From Bog-473 sp963804055 (lineage in GTDB: Bacteria; Actinomycetota; Acidimicrobiia; Acidimicrobiales; RAAP-2): a DNA stretch of 64,000 nt. A program made the translations under genes and the position numbers. Within the stretch, counting starts at the first letter, position 1. Every line of letters begins with the position of its first letter. Where the stretch lies: positions 682,001 to 746,000 of the forward strand of contig CAWDOU010000001.1 in the NCBI GenBank assembly GCA_963804055.1, written 5' to 3'. This document shows, piece after piece, positions 1 through 8,224 of this stretch. Under the pieces are notes generated by a model. The model made no database searches. It saw only the letters and a list, made by a program, of their open reading frames with translations, and was not told where the DNA came from.

Positions 1-1137
1 CTCGAGCGGGGCGGCCAGGTACGGGCCCGACGGCCCGAAGCCGAGGTGGGCCATGGAGACGGGACGGGGCGGACCCGGCAGCGGCAGGGTCGAGCTGAAC
101 GGCGTGTACAGGAGCCAGATGCCCGCCGCGTTGGAGAAGACCGACTCCTCACCCGGGCCCTGGCCCTGCGAGTTCGAGCCGAGGAGGGGCGTGGAGGACC
201 GGTCACTGCACGGCCCGAGCGGACCGGCGCAGCGCGCGGCCCCGATGGAGTAGCCGGGCTGGTTGAACCATCCGCCGGAGTAGAAGAGGTAGTAGGTCCC
301 CCGCACGAGAACCAGCTGCGGTGCCTCCACGATGTGACCCTGCCAGGACTCGTCCGGGCCGAAGATCGCGGTCGGCTGCCCCAGGAGATGGAGCCCGTCG
401 GCGCTCAAGGGCTGGCTGTAGATCTGCGTGTCGGTGGTGTTCGAGCGGGCGTTCTGGTCGGACTTCCAGATCATGTAGGGCTGCCCGTCGGCATCGGCGA
501 AGACGCGGGGATCGATGGAGCCGCCCAACGACTGCTGGCAGATGAAGGGCGTCGGCGAGGCGAGGTAGGGCCCGGCGACCGAGGTGCTGATGGCGTCACC
601 GATGCACATGGTGGACGGCGAGACGCCCGCCAGCTGCGAAGTGAAGTACATGAGGAAGTGATTGCCGAACTGCGCCACATCGGGGGCCCACATGACGCCG
701 GGCTCGGCCCAGGCCGGCGGGTCGGGGAGCGCGTCGGTCGGCAAACCCCACTGGCCCACGGTCGTGCCCGAACGGACCGGCACGTTCTGGGGCACCTTGT
801 CCTGCGACGTGAACAGGTAGTAGCGGCCGCCCTCTTGGATCATGAACGGGTCGGGCTGGTCGGCACCCGAGTTGATGGTGAAGCCGGGCGTCGACGGGTC
901 GGCGAGCGCAGGCGGGTCGAAGTAGGCGGTGCGCAGGCCGAGCGCGTTGTCCGCGGCCGCGGCGCCGAGCGCGCCCGTCGAGAGGTACTGCTCCGGCGTG
1001 ACGGTTGCGTCGTCGTCGGTGCGGGCGCCGGCACTCAGGACGCCGAGCCCGAAGACGGCGGCCAGCGCCAGCGCGCCGAGCGCGGTGACGAGGCCGATGA
1101 CGACCCCGCGGCGGCGTCCTCCGTTGGGCCTCACCAT
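1..1137 (-). CDS. Secreted/membrane-anchored GH43-type glycoside hydrolase (3' end outside window)
   Basis: 379 residues are visible and the C-terminus runs off the left edge. An Arg-rich start and a hydrophobic segment (about residues 11-38) indicate a signal anchor or signal peptide, so the enzyme acts outside the membrane. The body reads as a five-bladed beta-propeller of the GH43/GH62 clan: QPDPFM near residue 95 (candidate Asp base), SIDPRVF near 207 (Asp pKa modulator), and HIVEAP further on (candidate Glu acid). Members cleave arabinan, xylan or related plant or microbial polysaccharides; the substrate cannot be read here. The ATG at 1137 was chosen because the signal segment follows directly. 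A TATGTT hexamer about 60 bp upstream could be its -10 element. The gene is monocistronic as far as can be seen. Confidence 0.85.
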   Translation of the reverse strand, partial: MVRPNGGRRRGVVIGLVTALGALALAAVFGLGVLSAGARTDDDATVTPEQYLSTGALGAAAADNALGLRTAYFDPPALADPSTPGFTINSGADQPDPFMIQEGGRYYLFTSQDKVPQNVPVRSGTTVGQWGLPTDALPDPPAWAEPGVMWAPDVAQFGNHFLMYFTSQLAGVSPSTMCIGDAISTSVAGPYLASPTPFICQQSLGGSIDPRVFADADGQPYMIWKSDQNARSNTTDTQIYSQPLSADGLHLLGQPTAIFGPDESWQGHIVEAPQLVLVRGTYYLFYSGGWFNQPGYSIGAARCAGPLGPCSDRSSTPLLGSNSQGQGPGEESVFSNAAGIWLLYTPFSSTLPLPGPPRPVSMAHLGFGPSGPYLAAPLE

Positions 1138-1197
1138 GGGGAAGAACTGGGGACGGACGACGTCGAGCTTGGGGATGATGCACAGAAAGATGGGGAG

Positions 1198-1203
1198 AAC
1201 ATA
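1198..1203 (-). promoter_or_regulatory. Possible -10 element of the GH43 gene
   Basis: On the minus strand the hexamer TATGTT matches the actinobacterial TANNNT pattern and lies about 60 bp before the ATG at 1137. No convincing -35 box is visible, so this is a weak call. Confidence 0.22.
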
Positions 1204-1255
1204 GGGATTTCGCGAATCGCCATTGACCCTGTTTTGCGGGTGGCGCAGAGTGTCC

Positions 1256-1407
1256 CTTGTTCGGAGACAAGAGCCCGCCGAACCTCAAGCGAGCGCCGCA
1301 AGGTGGGAGCGAGGGAAGCCCGAAGGGAAGCCGCAAGGCGGAACGGGGGGAAGCCGAGAGAACGCTGCAAAGCGGGATCGAGGAAAGGGAGCGAGCCCCG
1401 CAAGGGG
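1256..1407. other. Array of small hairpins, four with GCAA (GNRA) tetraloops
   Basis: Read on the plus strand, this purine-rich stretch has hairpins CTTGT/ACAAG (1256-1271), CGCC-GCAA-GGTG (1294-1305), CCC-GAA-GGG (1319-1327), GCC-GCAA-GGC (1330-1339), CGCT-GCAA-AGCG (1363-1374) and CCCC-GCAA-GGGG (1396-1407). The four GCAA loops start at 1298, 1333, 1367 and 1400, spaced 35, 34 and 33 bases. Linkers are G/A-rich with recurring GGGAAGCC and GAGCGAG. The stems differ in sequence while the loop is kept, which suggests selection on RNA structure. Open frames across it are Arg/Glu/Gly-rich and look non-coding. The strand is uncertain; GNRA loops form only on plus-strand RNA. Confidence 0.45.
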
Positions 1408-1784
1408 AGCGTGACTGGAGTGGGCAGGAGGATCCGGGTGGAGATGGTCCGTGGTGCGTCACGGTGGCTTCCCTGGAGTCGCCGGGACCGGCTCGGGCGG
1501 GGGTTGTCCGACACGACCCCGGCACGGTGCCAGCGGACCATCGGAGACGTGGCCCCGAGGAGCACGGGAGGCTTCGGCCGAACGGTTACTCGGGGTTGCG
1601 TCGCGTCCGGGCCCATGTCGGTCGGGGTCGTGGCCGCGACCGTTCCCCCCTCGTGTTGCTCTGCTCCATTCCCCATGTCTGGGTAACGCCCGTGCCGGGC
1701 CCGACCCGCGCAGAAGGTTCGGGAAACTCTGCTCGCGGTGGGCTGCGCAGCGCTCGCGATCCGCGAGCGCTCAGGGACCGGCGG
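1408..1784. other. Gene-free stretch
   Basis: About 380 bp between the hairpin array and the end of the nucleotidyltransferase gene. Open frames on both strands have atypical composition and no recognisable domain. No promoter, tRNA or terminator could be supported. Confidence 0.4.
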
Positions 1785-2675
1785 TCAGCGCCGGCGGGAG
1801 GCCCAGAGCACGGCCGGGCGCTCGCCCGCCGCCACCTGGCGGTTGAGCTCGGCCTGGACCAGGGCGAGGTCGTCGGGATGCGTCACCCCGATGCAGCGCC
1901 CCTGCGCGGGCAGCACGGTGAACGTGCTGGTGGCGAGGGATTCGGCGACCACCTCGGGCAGCAGGACCTCGGACTCCTCCGACGCGTCGACGGCGGCGTC
2001 CATGGCGGCCTGGAGCGTCTTGTGGAAGGCGGGCGTGAAGCCCCACAGGTTCATGGAGACCCGGGCGTCGCCCGGGAGCTCGGCCGGCTCCCGGCCGTCA
2101 CCGGCCACGAAGCCGCCCTCGGGCGTGCGGGTCACCTGGCGGCGCTCGTCCACCCCGAGCAGCGTGCCGTCGTCGGCGACCCGGCAGATGCCGCGGGTGA
2201 CCGGCGAGGTCCCGACGACCGCGTCGGAGAGGCGGTAGCCCACCAGCGCGTTGGCGTCGGGATGGGCGCGCAGGTGGGACACCAGCTGGGCGCAGGCGGC
2301 CTGGCCGTAGATGTCGTCGGCGTTGCCGACGCCGTAGGAGCTGGTGCCGACATGGTCGGACGCGCTGAGCACGGCGTGCACGGTGCCCAGCGGCGCCGGT
2401 TGGGTGGCGAAGCGCACGTCGACGTCGCCGGGCCACGTGTGCTCCACGTGGTAGCGGATGGCCGGGCCGGTGCTCGGGCCCAGGACCAGGACGATGGTGC
2501 CGAACCCCGCCGCGACGGCGTCGGAGGCCACGAGGTCGATCACGGCCTCGCCGTGGGGGCCGACGGGCGCCAGCGGCTTGCAGCCGCCGTAGCGACGGGC
2601 CCGCCCGGCCGCCAGGATGACCAGCGCCGGAGCCGTGTCCCGATCGGGTTCGGTCGGGCCTTTCTCCTGGCTCAT
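1785..2675 (-). CDS. Nucleotidyltransferase family protein
   Basis: 296 residues. The N-terminus carries the NTP-transferase signature LAAGRARRYGGCK (residues about 20-32), the glycine-rich loop and Lys that bind NTP in sugar-nucleotide and cofactor nucleotidyltransferases, followed by a Rossmann-like fold. It would transfer NMP to a phosphorylated acceptor in the cytoplasm; the acceptor is unknown. The ATG at 2675 overlaps the stop of the upstream condensing enzyme by 4 bp (ATGA), which fixes the start and implies translational coupling. It is the last gene of the five-gene minus-strand operon starting at 6266. Association with lipid-type genes is unusual for this family. Confidence 0.8.
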   Translation of the reverse strand: MSQEKGPTEPDRDTAPALVILAAGRARRYGGCKPLAPVGPHGEAVIDLVASDAVAAGFGTIVLVLGPSTGPAIRYHVEHTWPGDVDVRFATQPAPLGTVHAVLSASDHVGTSSYGVGNADDIYGQAACAQLVSHLRAHPDANALVGYRLSDAVVGTSPVTRGICRVADDGTLLGVDERRQVTRTPEGGFVAGDGREPAELPGDARVSMNLWGFTPAFHKTLQAAMDAAVDASEESEVLLPEVVAESLATSTFTVLPAQGRCIGVTHPDDLALVQAELNRQVAAGERPAVLWASRRR

Positions 2676-3598
2676 GCGCTCCAGCGGAAGACGGCGCTGG
2701 CCCAGGTCATGCCGCCGCCGAATCCCGTGAGGAGGAGGTGGTCGCCGTCGTGGACGCGGCCGGTCTCGATGGAGTCGTACAGGGCCAGGGGAATGGAGGC
2801 CGACGAGGTGTTCCCGTAGCGGTCGATGACGACGGCGGTGCGCTCCTCGGGGATGCCGAGGCGTTGGCAGGCCGCCTGAATGATGCGCACGTTGGCCTGG
2901 TGGGGCACCATCAGCGCAATGTCGTCGGGCCCGAGGCCGGCGTCGGCCATGGCCCGCTCGGCCGACTCGACGACCACCCGGACCGCCCGCCGGAAGACCT
3001 CCTTGCCGTCCATGAAGAGCGTCCCGCCGTGCTCGCACTTGAGGAGGTGCTTGAGCGACCCGTCGGAGTTCAGGTTCCAGCTGATGAGGCTGCCGGGACC
3101 CTCGACCGGCTCGACCACGACGGCACCGGCACCGTCGCCGACGATGATGGCGATCTTGCGGTCGTCCATGTCGGTGATGCGCGACAGCGTCTCGGAGCCG
3201 ATCAGGAGGATGGGGCCCGAGCCGATGGAGATGAGCCCGGCCGCCGTGACGAGGCCGTAGACGAAGCCGGAGCAGGCGGCGTTGAGGTCGAAGGCCCCGC
3301 CCTTCATGCCGATCCCGTGCTGCACGCTGGGCGCGGTGCCGGGCACGATGCCGTCGGGGGTGGTCGTGGCGAGGACGAGGTTGTCGATCTCCTCGGGGGT
3401 GCGCCCGGCCCGGGCCATGGCGGCCACGGCCGCCTCGATGGCCAGGCCCGAGGTCGTGCCGCCGATGTGGCGCTCGCGGATGCCGGTGCGCTCCACGATC
3501 CAGGCGTCGCTGGTGTCGAGGTTGACGGCCATGTCGTCGTTGGTGACGACCTTGTCGGGTACTGCGATGCCCCAGCCGGTGATCTTGATGCCCGTCAC
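2672..3598 (-). CDS. 3-oxoacyl-ACP synthase III-like (FabH-type) condensing enzyme
   Basis: 308 residues, the usual KAS III length. The Cys-His-Asn triad is visible: Cys109 in AACSG, His233 in VPHQAN and Asn263 in YGNTSSAS. The C-terminal LLLTGFGGGMTW matches the KAS III end motif. The enzyme condenses an acyl-CoA starter with malonyl-ACP or another acyl thioester. Lying between a thiolase and a nucleotidyltransferase rather than other fab genes, it is more likely a specialised condensing enzyme than the housekeeping FabH. The GTG start at 3598 overlaps the thiolase stop (GTGA), and the stop overlaps the next ATG. Confidence 0.88.
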   Translation of the reverse strand: MTGIKITGWGIAVPDKVVTNDDMAVNLDTSDAWIVERTGIRERHIGGTTSGLAIEAAVAAMARAGRTPEEIDNLVLATTTPDGIVPGTAPSVQHGIGMKGGAFDLNAACSGFVYGLVTAAGLISIGSGPILLIGSETLSRITDMDDRKIAIIVGDGAGAVVVEPVEGPGSLISWNLNSDGSLKHLLKCEHGGTLFMDGKEVFRRAVRVVVESAERAMADAGLGPDDIALMVPHQANVRIIQAACQRLGIPEERTAVVIDRYGNTSSASIPLALYDSIETGRVHDGDHLLLTGFGGGMTWASAVFRWSA

Positions 3599-4791
3599 GC
3601 GGCGGATCCGGAGCGTACGGCGTGGATGCCCACGAACCCTGCGTCCCCGTAGATGATGCCCCCCGTGTTCACGGCCACGCCGAGGCGTGCCCCCTCGACC
3701 TGGCGGTCGCCGGCCCGGCCGCGCAACTGCGTGGCCAGCTCGACCACCTGGGCCAGGCCGGTGGCGCCCAGCGGGTGGCCACGACCGACGAGGCCGCCGC
3801 TGGGGTTCACGACCAGGCCGGGGGAGTCGATGCCGGTGGCGCCGGCTTCCGTGGCCGGCCCGGCCTCGCCCGGGGCGAAGAAGCCCAGTGACTCGAGGGC
3901 GTAGAGCTCCTCGGCGGCGGTGGCGTCGTGCAGCTCGACCATGTCGGCGTCGCCGGGGCCGAAGCCGAAGGCCTCCCAGGCCGCGTCGGCCGTCTGGGTC
4001 AGCCGGTCGTGGTAGTCGATTGAGCCGTTTCCCGAGCGCGCCACCGAGCCGATGATACGGGGCGCCGAGGCCGGGGCGGAGAACGACGGACCGCCCAGCA
4101 CCACGGCGGCCGCGCCGTCGGTGAACGAGCTGCACATGAGCCGGGTGAGCACGCCGGCCACCTGGGGCGAGTGCAGGACCTCCTCGATCGACACGCGTCG
4201 CTGGAACTGGGCCAGCGGGTTGCGCGCCGCGTGCTCGAACGCCTTGGCGGCGGCCGCGGCGATCTGGCGCACCGTGGCTCCGACCTCTGCCATGAGGCGA
4301 TGGGCCCAGCCGTTGTTCAGGCCCATGAGGATGCTGCCGGCGGGGTTGTCGTCGGCATGGCGGCGCTCGTGCAGGTCGTAGCGGTACTCGGCCGGGAGGC
4401 CATCCTCAATTCCGGCGATCGTCCCGGCCCGGTCACCGGTCCACATCTTCTCGACGCCGAGCGCCAGCACCGGGCGGTCCTGCGCCGCGGCCGCCATGGT
4501 GGCCAGGTGCAGGGAGGAGCTCCCGCCGGCGCACGAGTTGTCGACGTTGATGATGGCGACCTCGCTCAACCCGGCCTTGCTGAGCCAGGTCTGCCCGCGC
4601 ATGCATCCCTGATCGTTCAGGCGCCCGCCCATGGCGTTGCCGACGATGACCAGCCCGAGCTCGTGTGCCGCAATGCCGGCATCACCCAGGGCCTCGTGCA
4701 GGACCTCGTAGGCCATGGTGTCAGGCTCCTGGTCGCGCCGGCTCATGTCCGTCATGCCCGTGCCGAGGATGGCGACGTCGGTTGCGTTCAT
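3595..4791 (-). CDS. SCP-x-type thiolase / lipid-transfer-protein-like thiolase
   Basis: 398 residues. The nucleophile Cys87 sits in NSCAGGSSSLH and the catalytic His in GRGHPLGATG, as in SCP-x thiolases and the Ltp-type retro-aldolases of actinobacterial steroid side-chain degradation. The C-terminal region ends with NTGGIIYGDAGF and lacks the second Cys of degradative thiolases. It should cleave or form C-C bonds on acyl-CoA thioesters. No DUF35 partner, which Ltp-type enzymes normally need, is visible nearby. The ATG at 4791 overlaps the stop of the upstream LLM oxidoreductase (ATGA). Confidence 0.85.
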   Translation of the reverse strand: MNATDVAILGTGMTDMSRRDQEPDTMAYEVLHEALGDAGIAAHELGLVIVGNAMGGRLNDQGCMRGQTWLSKAGLSEVAIINVDNSCAGGSSSLHLATMAAAAQDRPVLALGVEKMWTGDRAGTIAGIEDGLPAEYRYDLHERRHADDNPAGSILMGLNNGWAHRLMAEVGATVRQIAAAAAKAFEHAARNPLAQFQRRVSIEEVLHSPQVAGVLTRLMCSSFTDGAAAVVLGGPSFSAPASAPRIIGSVARSGNGSIDYHDRLTQTADAAWEAFGFGPGDADMVELHDATAAEELYALESLGFFAPGEAGPATEAGATGIDSPGLVVNPSGGLVGRGHPLGATGLAQVVELATQLRGRAGDRQVEGARLGVAVNTGGIIYGDAGFVGIHAVRSGSAA

Positions 4792-5759
4792 GCCGATACC
4801 CCCGCCAGCGCCGGGAGCTGCTCGCCCGCGAACGCCGCTCGAAGTTGCCCGAAATGTTCGACGGCCGGCGATCCGGCCACCATCACGAGGATGTGCCGTG
4901 CGCCGGCGTCGGCGTAGCGGCCCAGTTGGACGGCACAGGTCTCGGGCGAGCCCGCGACGAGGTGCCGTTGGAACGCCTTGGGAGGGAGCCGGTAGAGCTC
5001 CGACAGCCACTGGGCGCCCCGGACGGGCGCCTGGTCGTCGTCTCCGACACAGGCAAAGACGACGACACCGGCCTGCACGGCCTCAGGATCGCGGCCGGCC
5101 TCGGCCGTCTCACGCCGCAGGGCCGCCAAGGCGGCCCCGTACTCGTCCGGGGCGAGGAAGAGGGGCACCCAGCCGTCGCCGACCCTGGCGGCGCGCCGGC
5201 GGGCGGCCGCGCTGGCACCCCCGAACCACAGCGGGACCGGCGCTGACGCCGGCTGCTGCACGTACTCGGACCCCGCCGCGTCCGGCCCGGACCAGGCCTG
5301 GTGCAGCCCGGCGACACCCTCGTCCATGAGAGCGCCGCGGTGGCGGTAGTCGACCCCGGCCCGCACGTACTCGGGCTCGTGGATGCCGACGCCCATCCCG
5401 AGAACGAAGCGACCGCCCGAGAGGAGCTGGAGAGCGGTGGCCTGCTTGGCCACCGCCGCCGACGGGCGCAGCGGCAGCTGGAGGACGCAGGTCCCCAGGG
5501 TGGGCCGGGTCGTCGTGACCGCGGCCACGGCCAGCGTGGTGAAGGCCTCGGCGATGGGGTGGGGCCAGTAGAGGTGGTCGACGGCCCAGAGGGAGTCGGC
5601 TCCGGTGGCCTCCGCCCGGCGGCAGAGCTCGGCGACCTCTGCGGCACTTCCGGTAGCACTCCTGGTGCTACCTGCGACGGTGGAGAGTTCTCCCTGCGTG
5701 GTGGCGGGGAGGATGAACCCGAGCAAGGGTCGCGGCGCTCCACTTCCTACCGGGGTCAC
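4788..5759 (-). CDS. LLM-class (probably F420-dependent) oxidoreductase
   Basis: 323 residues, a TIM-barrel luciferase-like monooxygenase fold: ADSLWAVDHLYWPHP near residue 55, SGGRFVLGMGVG near 115 and VPLWFGGAS near 175 are typical of F420-dependent members. The redox substrate is unknown. The GTG start at 5759 is the first usable start after an upstream in-frame stop. Its stop overlaps the thiolase start, so all downstream genes in this operon are translationally coupled. A second LLM enzyme lies at 7331 on the other strand. Confidence 0.85.
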   Translation of the reverse strand: MTPVGSGAPRPLLGFILPATTQGELSTVAGSTRSATGSAAEVAELCRRAEATGADSLWAVDHLYWPHPIAEAFTTLAVAAVTTTRPTLGTCVLQLPLRPSAAVAKQATALQLLSGGRFVLGMGVGIHEPEYVRAGVDYRHRGALMDEGVAGLHQAWSGPDAAGSEYVQQPASAPVPLWFGGASAAARRRAARVGDGWVPLFLAPDEYGAALAALRRETAEAGRDPEAVQAGVVVFACVGDDDQAPVRGAQWLSELYRLPPKAFQRHLVAGSPETCAVQLGRYADAGARHILVMVAGSPAVEHFGQLRAAFAGEQLPALAGVSA

Positions 5760-5792
5760 ACCACCATCCTACGCCGGAGGCCCCAGGCGTGA

Positions 5793-6266
5793 CTATTCAG
5801 AGTTTCGGGCGGCGGAGGCCGGCTGCACGGCGCCGGTGGCGCCTCCGGGAGCGCCCAGGACCGAGAGGGTGCAGCGGGCCTCACAGATGGCCCGGCCGTC
5901 GTCGTCGGTCAGCGAGATGCGCCAGACCTGAATGGTGCGGCCCACCCGTACCGGCGTGGCCTCGGCCGTCAGATGGCCGTCGCGCACCGAGCGCAGATGG
6001 CTGGCGTTGAGCTCGATCCCGACGACGCTGCGGCCGGGCTCGGCGGCCAGGGCGGCGCCGAAGCTGGCGGCGGACTCGGCCAGGAGGGCGGAGACGCCGC
6101 CGTGGAGGATCCCGTAGGGCTGATGCACCTTCCAGGTGACGGGGAGCCGCATGACGACCCGTTCGGGCCCGGCCTCAATGATCTCGACGTCGAGGAGCTC
6201 GTGGATGCTGGCGCTGCCGTCGGGCAGCGGCGTGCCGTCGCCGGGGGCGGAAGGTGGCGTGGTCAT
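5793..6266 (-). CDS. PaaI-type hotdog-fold thioesterase
   Basis: 157 residues. The hotdog signature PYGILHGGVSALLAES carries the HGG motif of the PaaI/4HBT family, which hydrolyses aryl- or acyl-CoA thioesters as a dimer or tetramer. It is the first gene of the minus-strand operon; the next gene starts 33 bp further on. The ATG at 6266 lies six bases after a TAACCT hexamer, predicting a leaderless mRNA. It shares a 36-bp divergent promoter region with the threonine aldolase. Confidence 0.85.
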   Translation of the reverse strand: MTTPPSAPGDGTPLPDGSASIHELLDVEIIEAGPERVVMRLPVTWKVHQPYGILHGGVSALLAESAASFGAALAAEPGRSVVGIELNASHLRSVRDGHLTAEATPVRVGRTIQVWRISLTDDDGRAICEARCTLSVLGAPGGATGAVQPASAARNSE

Positions 6267-6272
6267 CGCGGA

Positions 6273-6296
6273 AGGTTAACGGCGCGCCGTTAGCCT
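6273..6296. promoter_or_regulatory. Divergent leaderless promoter pair around a perfect 16-bp palindrome
   Basis: TAACGGCGCGCCGTTA (6277-6292) is a perfect palindrome in the 36-bp gap between two divergent genes. Minus strand: TAACCT (6278-6273), six bases, then ATG at 6266. Plus strand: TAGCCT (6291-6296), six bases, then GTG at 6303. Both TANNNT-N6-start arrangements match actinobacterial leaderless promoters. The palindrome overlaps both -10 boxes and could be a repressor operator or simply promoter symmetry. Confidence 0.55.
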
Positions 6297-6302
6297 GAGC
6301 AC

Positions 6303-7334
6303 GTGCCGAGCTCGAGCGTGTCAGGTGTCGTCGACCTGCGCAGCGACACCGTCACACGCCCCACCCCCGCCATGCGCCGCGCCATGGCCGACGCCGAGGT
6401 CGGGGACGACGACTACGGCGAGGACCCCACCGTGCGCGCGCTGGAGGAGACGTTCGCGGCACGCGTGGGCAAGGCGGCCGCGCTGTTCGTGCCTTCGGGC
6501 GTCATGGCGAATCAGATCGCAGTGCGCGTCCTCACCACTCCGGGGACGGCCGTGGTGGCAGGGCGCCGCCAACACGTCGTGGCCTACGAGTTCGGCGCGG
6601 CGGCGTTGAACGCCGGGATCCAGTTCATCGCCCTCGACGACGAGGACGGCATGCTCGACGCCGACGACGTGGCGTGGGCGCGCCGGGCGGCGGAACACCA
6701 TCAGCCCGTCGTCTCGCTGGTCAGCGTGGAGAACACGCACATGGCCGCGTCCGGTGCCCCCTGGTCCATGGCCCGCCTGCAGTTGGTCGTCGATGCCGCC
6801 GGTCCCGTGCCGCTCCACATGGACGGCGCCCGGCTCTTCAACGCCGAGGTGGCCACGGGCATCCCCGCGGCAGCGTGGGCCGCGCCCGCCACCACCGTGA
6901 TGTGCTGCCTGTCGAAGGGGCTGTGCGCACCCGTCGGCTCGGTGCTCGCGGGAGGCGACGACGTGATCGCGGAAGCCAGGCTGGCCCGCAAGCGCCTGGG
7001 CGGCGGCATGCGGCAGGCGGGCGTGCTGGCGGCGCCCGGACTGATCGCGTTGCGCGACATGGTCGGCCGCCTGCACGAGGACCACGCTCGGGCAGCGCGC
7101 CTGGCCGAGGCGGTGGTGCAGCGCTGGCCCGGCTGTGGGCTGGACCCCGCGGCGGTGCACACCAACATCGTGACGTTCTCCCACGGCGAGCCGGAGAAGC
7201 TCCTGGCGCACCTGGAGTCGGAGGGCGTGCTGGCTCACGCCATCGCGCCGGAGACAATGCGCCTCGTGACCCACCACGACGTCGACGACGCCGGCGTGGC
7301 CCGCGCCGTCGCGGCACTGGTGGACGCGCCGTGA
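6303..7334 (+). CDS. ltaE: Low-specificity L-threonine aldolase
   Basis: 343 residues, close to the family norm of about 340. A fold-type I PLP enzyme that splits L-threonine or allo-threonine into glycine and acetaldehyde. Seen: N-terminal DLRSDTVTRPTPAMRRAM, GDDDYGEDPT, the Asp-containing HMDGARLFNA that holds PLP, and the Schiff-base Lys in CCLSKGLCAPVGSVL. The GTG at 6303 is supported by the TAGCCT hexamer six bases upstream. The stop overlaps the GTG of the next gene (GTGA), so it heads a three-gene operon. Confidence 0.92.
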   Translation: MPSSSVSGVVDLRSDTVTRPTPAMRRAMADAEVGDDDYGEDPTVRALEETFAARVGKAAALFVPSGVMANQIAVRVLTTPGTAVVAGRRQHVVAYEFGAAALNAGIQFIALDDEDGMLDADDVAWARRAAEHHQPVVSLVSVENTHMAASGAPWSMARLQLVVDAAGPVPLHMDGARLFNAEVATGIPAAAWAAPATTVMCCLSKGLCAPVGSVLAGGDDVIAEARLARKRLGGGMRQAGVLAAPGLIALRDMVGRLHEDHARAARLAEAVVQRWPGCGLDPAAVHTNIVTFSHGEPEKLLAHLESEGVLAHAIAPETMRLVTHHDVDDAGVARAVAALVDAP

Positions 7335-8224
7335 AGGTGCGCATCGGCATCAGCGCGGGCGGCGAGAGCCTCGGCCCCGAGGCGATGGTCGCGCTGGCGC
7401 AGGGGATCACGGGGTGCGGCTTCGACTCCCTGTGGCTGCCCGAGGTCCTGACGCGGCCGGGGCCCGACCCCATGGTCGGGCTGGCCTGGGCCTCGGGGGC
7501 GTGTCCGGGGCTCAAGATCGGGACGACCATGCTGCTGCCCGGCCGCAACCTGGTCTGGCTGGCCAAGGCGGTGGCGACACTCGACGTCCTCTCCGGCGGT
7601 CACTTCCTGCTCACGTTCGTCCCCGGACTGGCGGTGGGCGGCGAGCGCAGCGCCATCGGCCTCTCCAGCGCCGAGCGGGCGGAGCAGATGGAAGACGCCC
7701 TGCCGGTGCTGCGCCGGCTGTGGGCCGGCGAGGTCGTCAGCCACGACGGCCCGTCCGGCGCCTTCACCGACGTCTCGGTCTCCCCGCGGCCGGCGCAGGA
7801 TCCTTTCGACGTCTGGCTGGGCGGCAACGTCCCGGCGGCGCTCGACCGTTGCGGACGCCTGGCCGACGGGTGGATCCCCGCCTTCTGCACGCCGGCCGAT
7901 GCCGCAGACGGCAAGGCGGAGATCGACCGGGTGGCCGCGGCGCACGGGCGCGCCATCAGCCCGGAGCACTTCGGCGTGAGCCTGGCCTATGCGCCCGACG
8001 GCACCGACGTGGGCGCGCTGGAATCGACGCCGTTGGCCCGGCGGGCCCGCGGGCGCCCGCTCGGGGAGATCGTCCCGGTCGGTCGCGGCGGCCTGCGCTC
8101 CATGCTCGAGCGCTTCTTGGAGGTCGGCTTCTCCAAGTTCATCGTGCGCCCGATGGCGCCGCCGGGGGAGTGGCAGGCCGAGCTGGAACAGCTGGCTGAC
8201 GCGGTGGGCGACCTGCAGACGTGA
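7331..8224 (+). CDS. LLM-class (F420-type) oxidoreductase
   Basis: 297 residues. TIM-barrel luciferase-like protein with GFDSLWLPEVLTRPGPDP near residue 33, SGGHFLLTFVPG near 95 and DVWLGGN near 160. It probably uses coenzyme F420; the substrate is not known. The GTG at 7331 overlaps the threonine aldolase stop, and its own TGA overlaps the GTG of the PIG-L gene, giving strict coupling. Confidence 0.84.
   Translation: MKVRIGISAGGESLGPEAMVALAQGITGCGFDSLWLPEVLTRPGPDPMVGLAWASGACPGLKIGTTMLLPGRNLVWLAKAVATLDVLSGGHFLLTFVPGLAVGGERSAIGLSSAERAEQMEDALPVLRRLWAGEVVSHDGPSGAFTDVSVSPRPAQDPFDVWLGGNVPAALDRCGRLADGWIPAFCTPADAADGKAEIDRVAAAHGRAISPEHFGVSLAYAPDGTDVGALESTPLARRARGRPLGEIVPVGRGGLRSMLERFLEVGFSKFIVRPMAPPGEWQAELEQLADAVGDLQT

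Noticed and set aside
46..1686. Long plus-strand open frame opposite the GH43 gene
   Set aside because: Its product is Arg/Gly-rich without domains, while the minus strand encodes a clear GH43 protein with signal segment.
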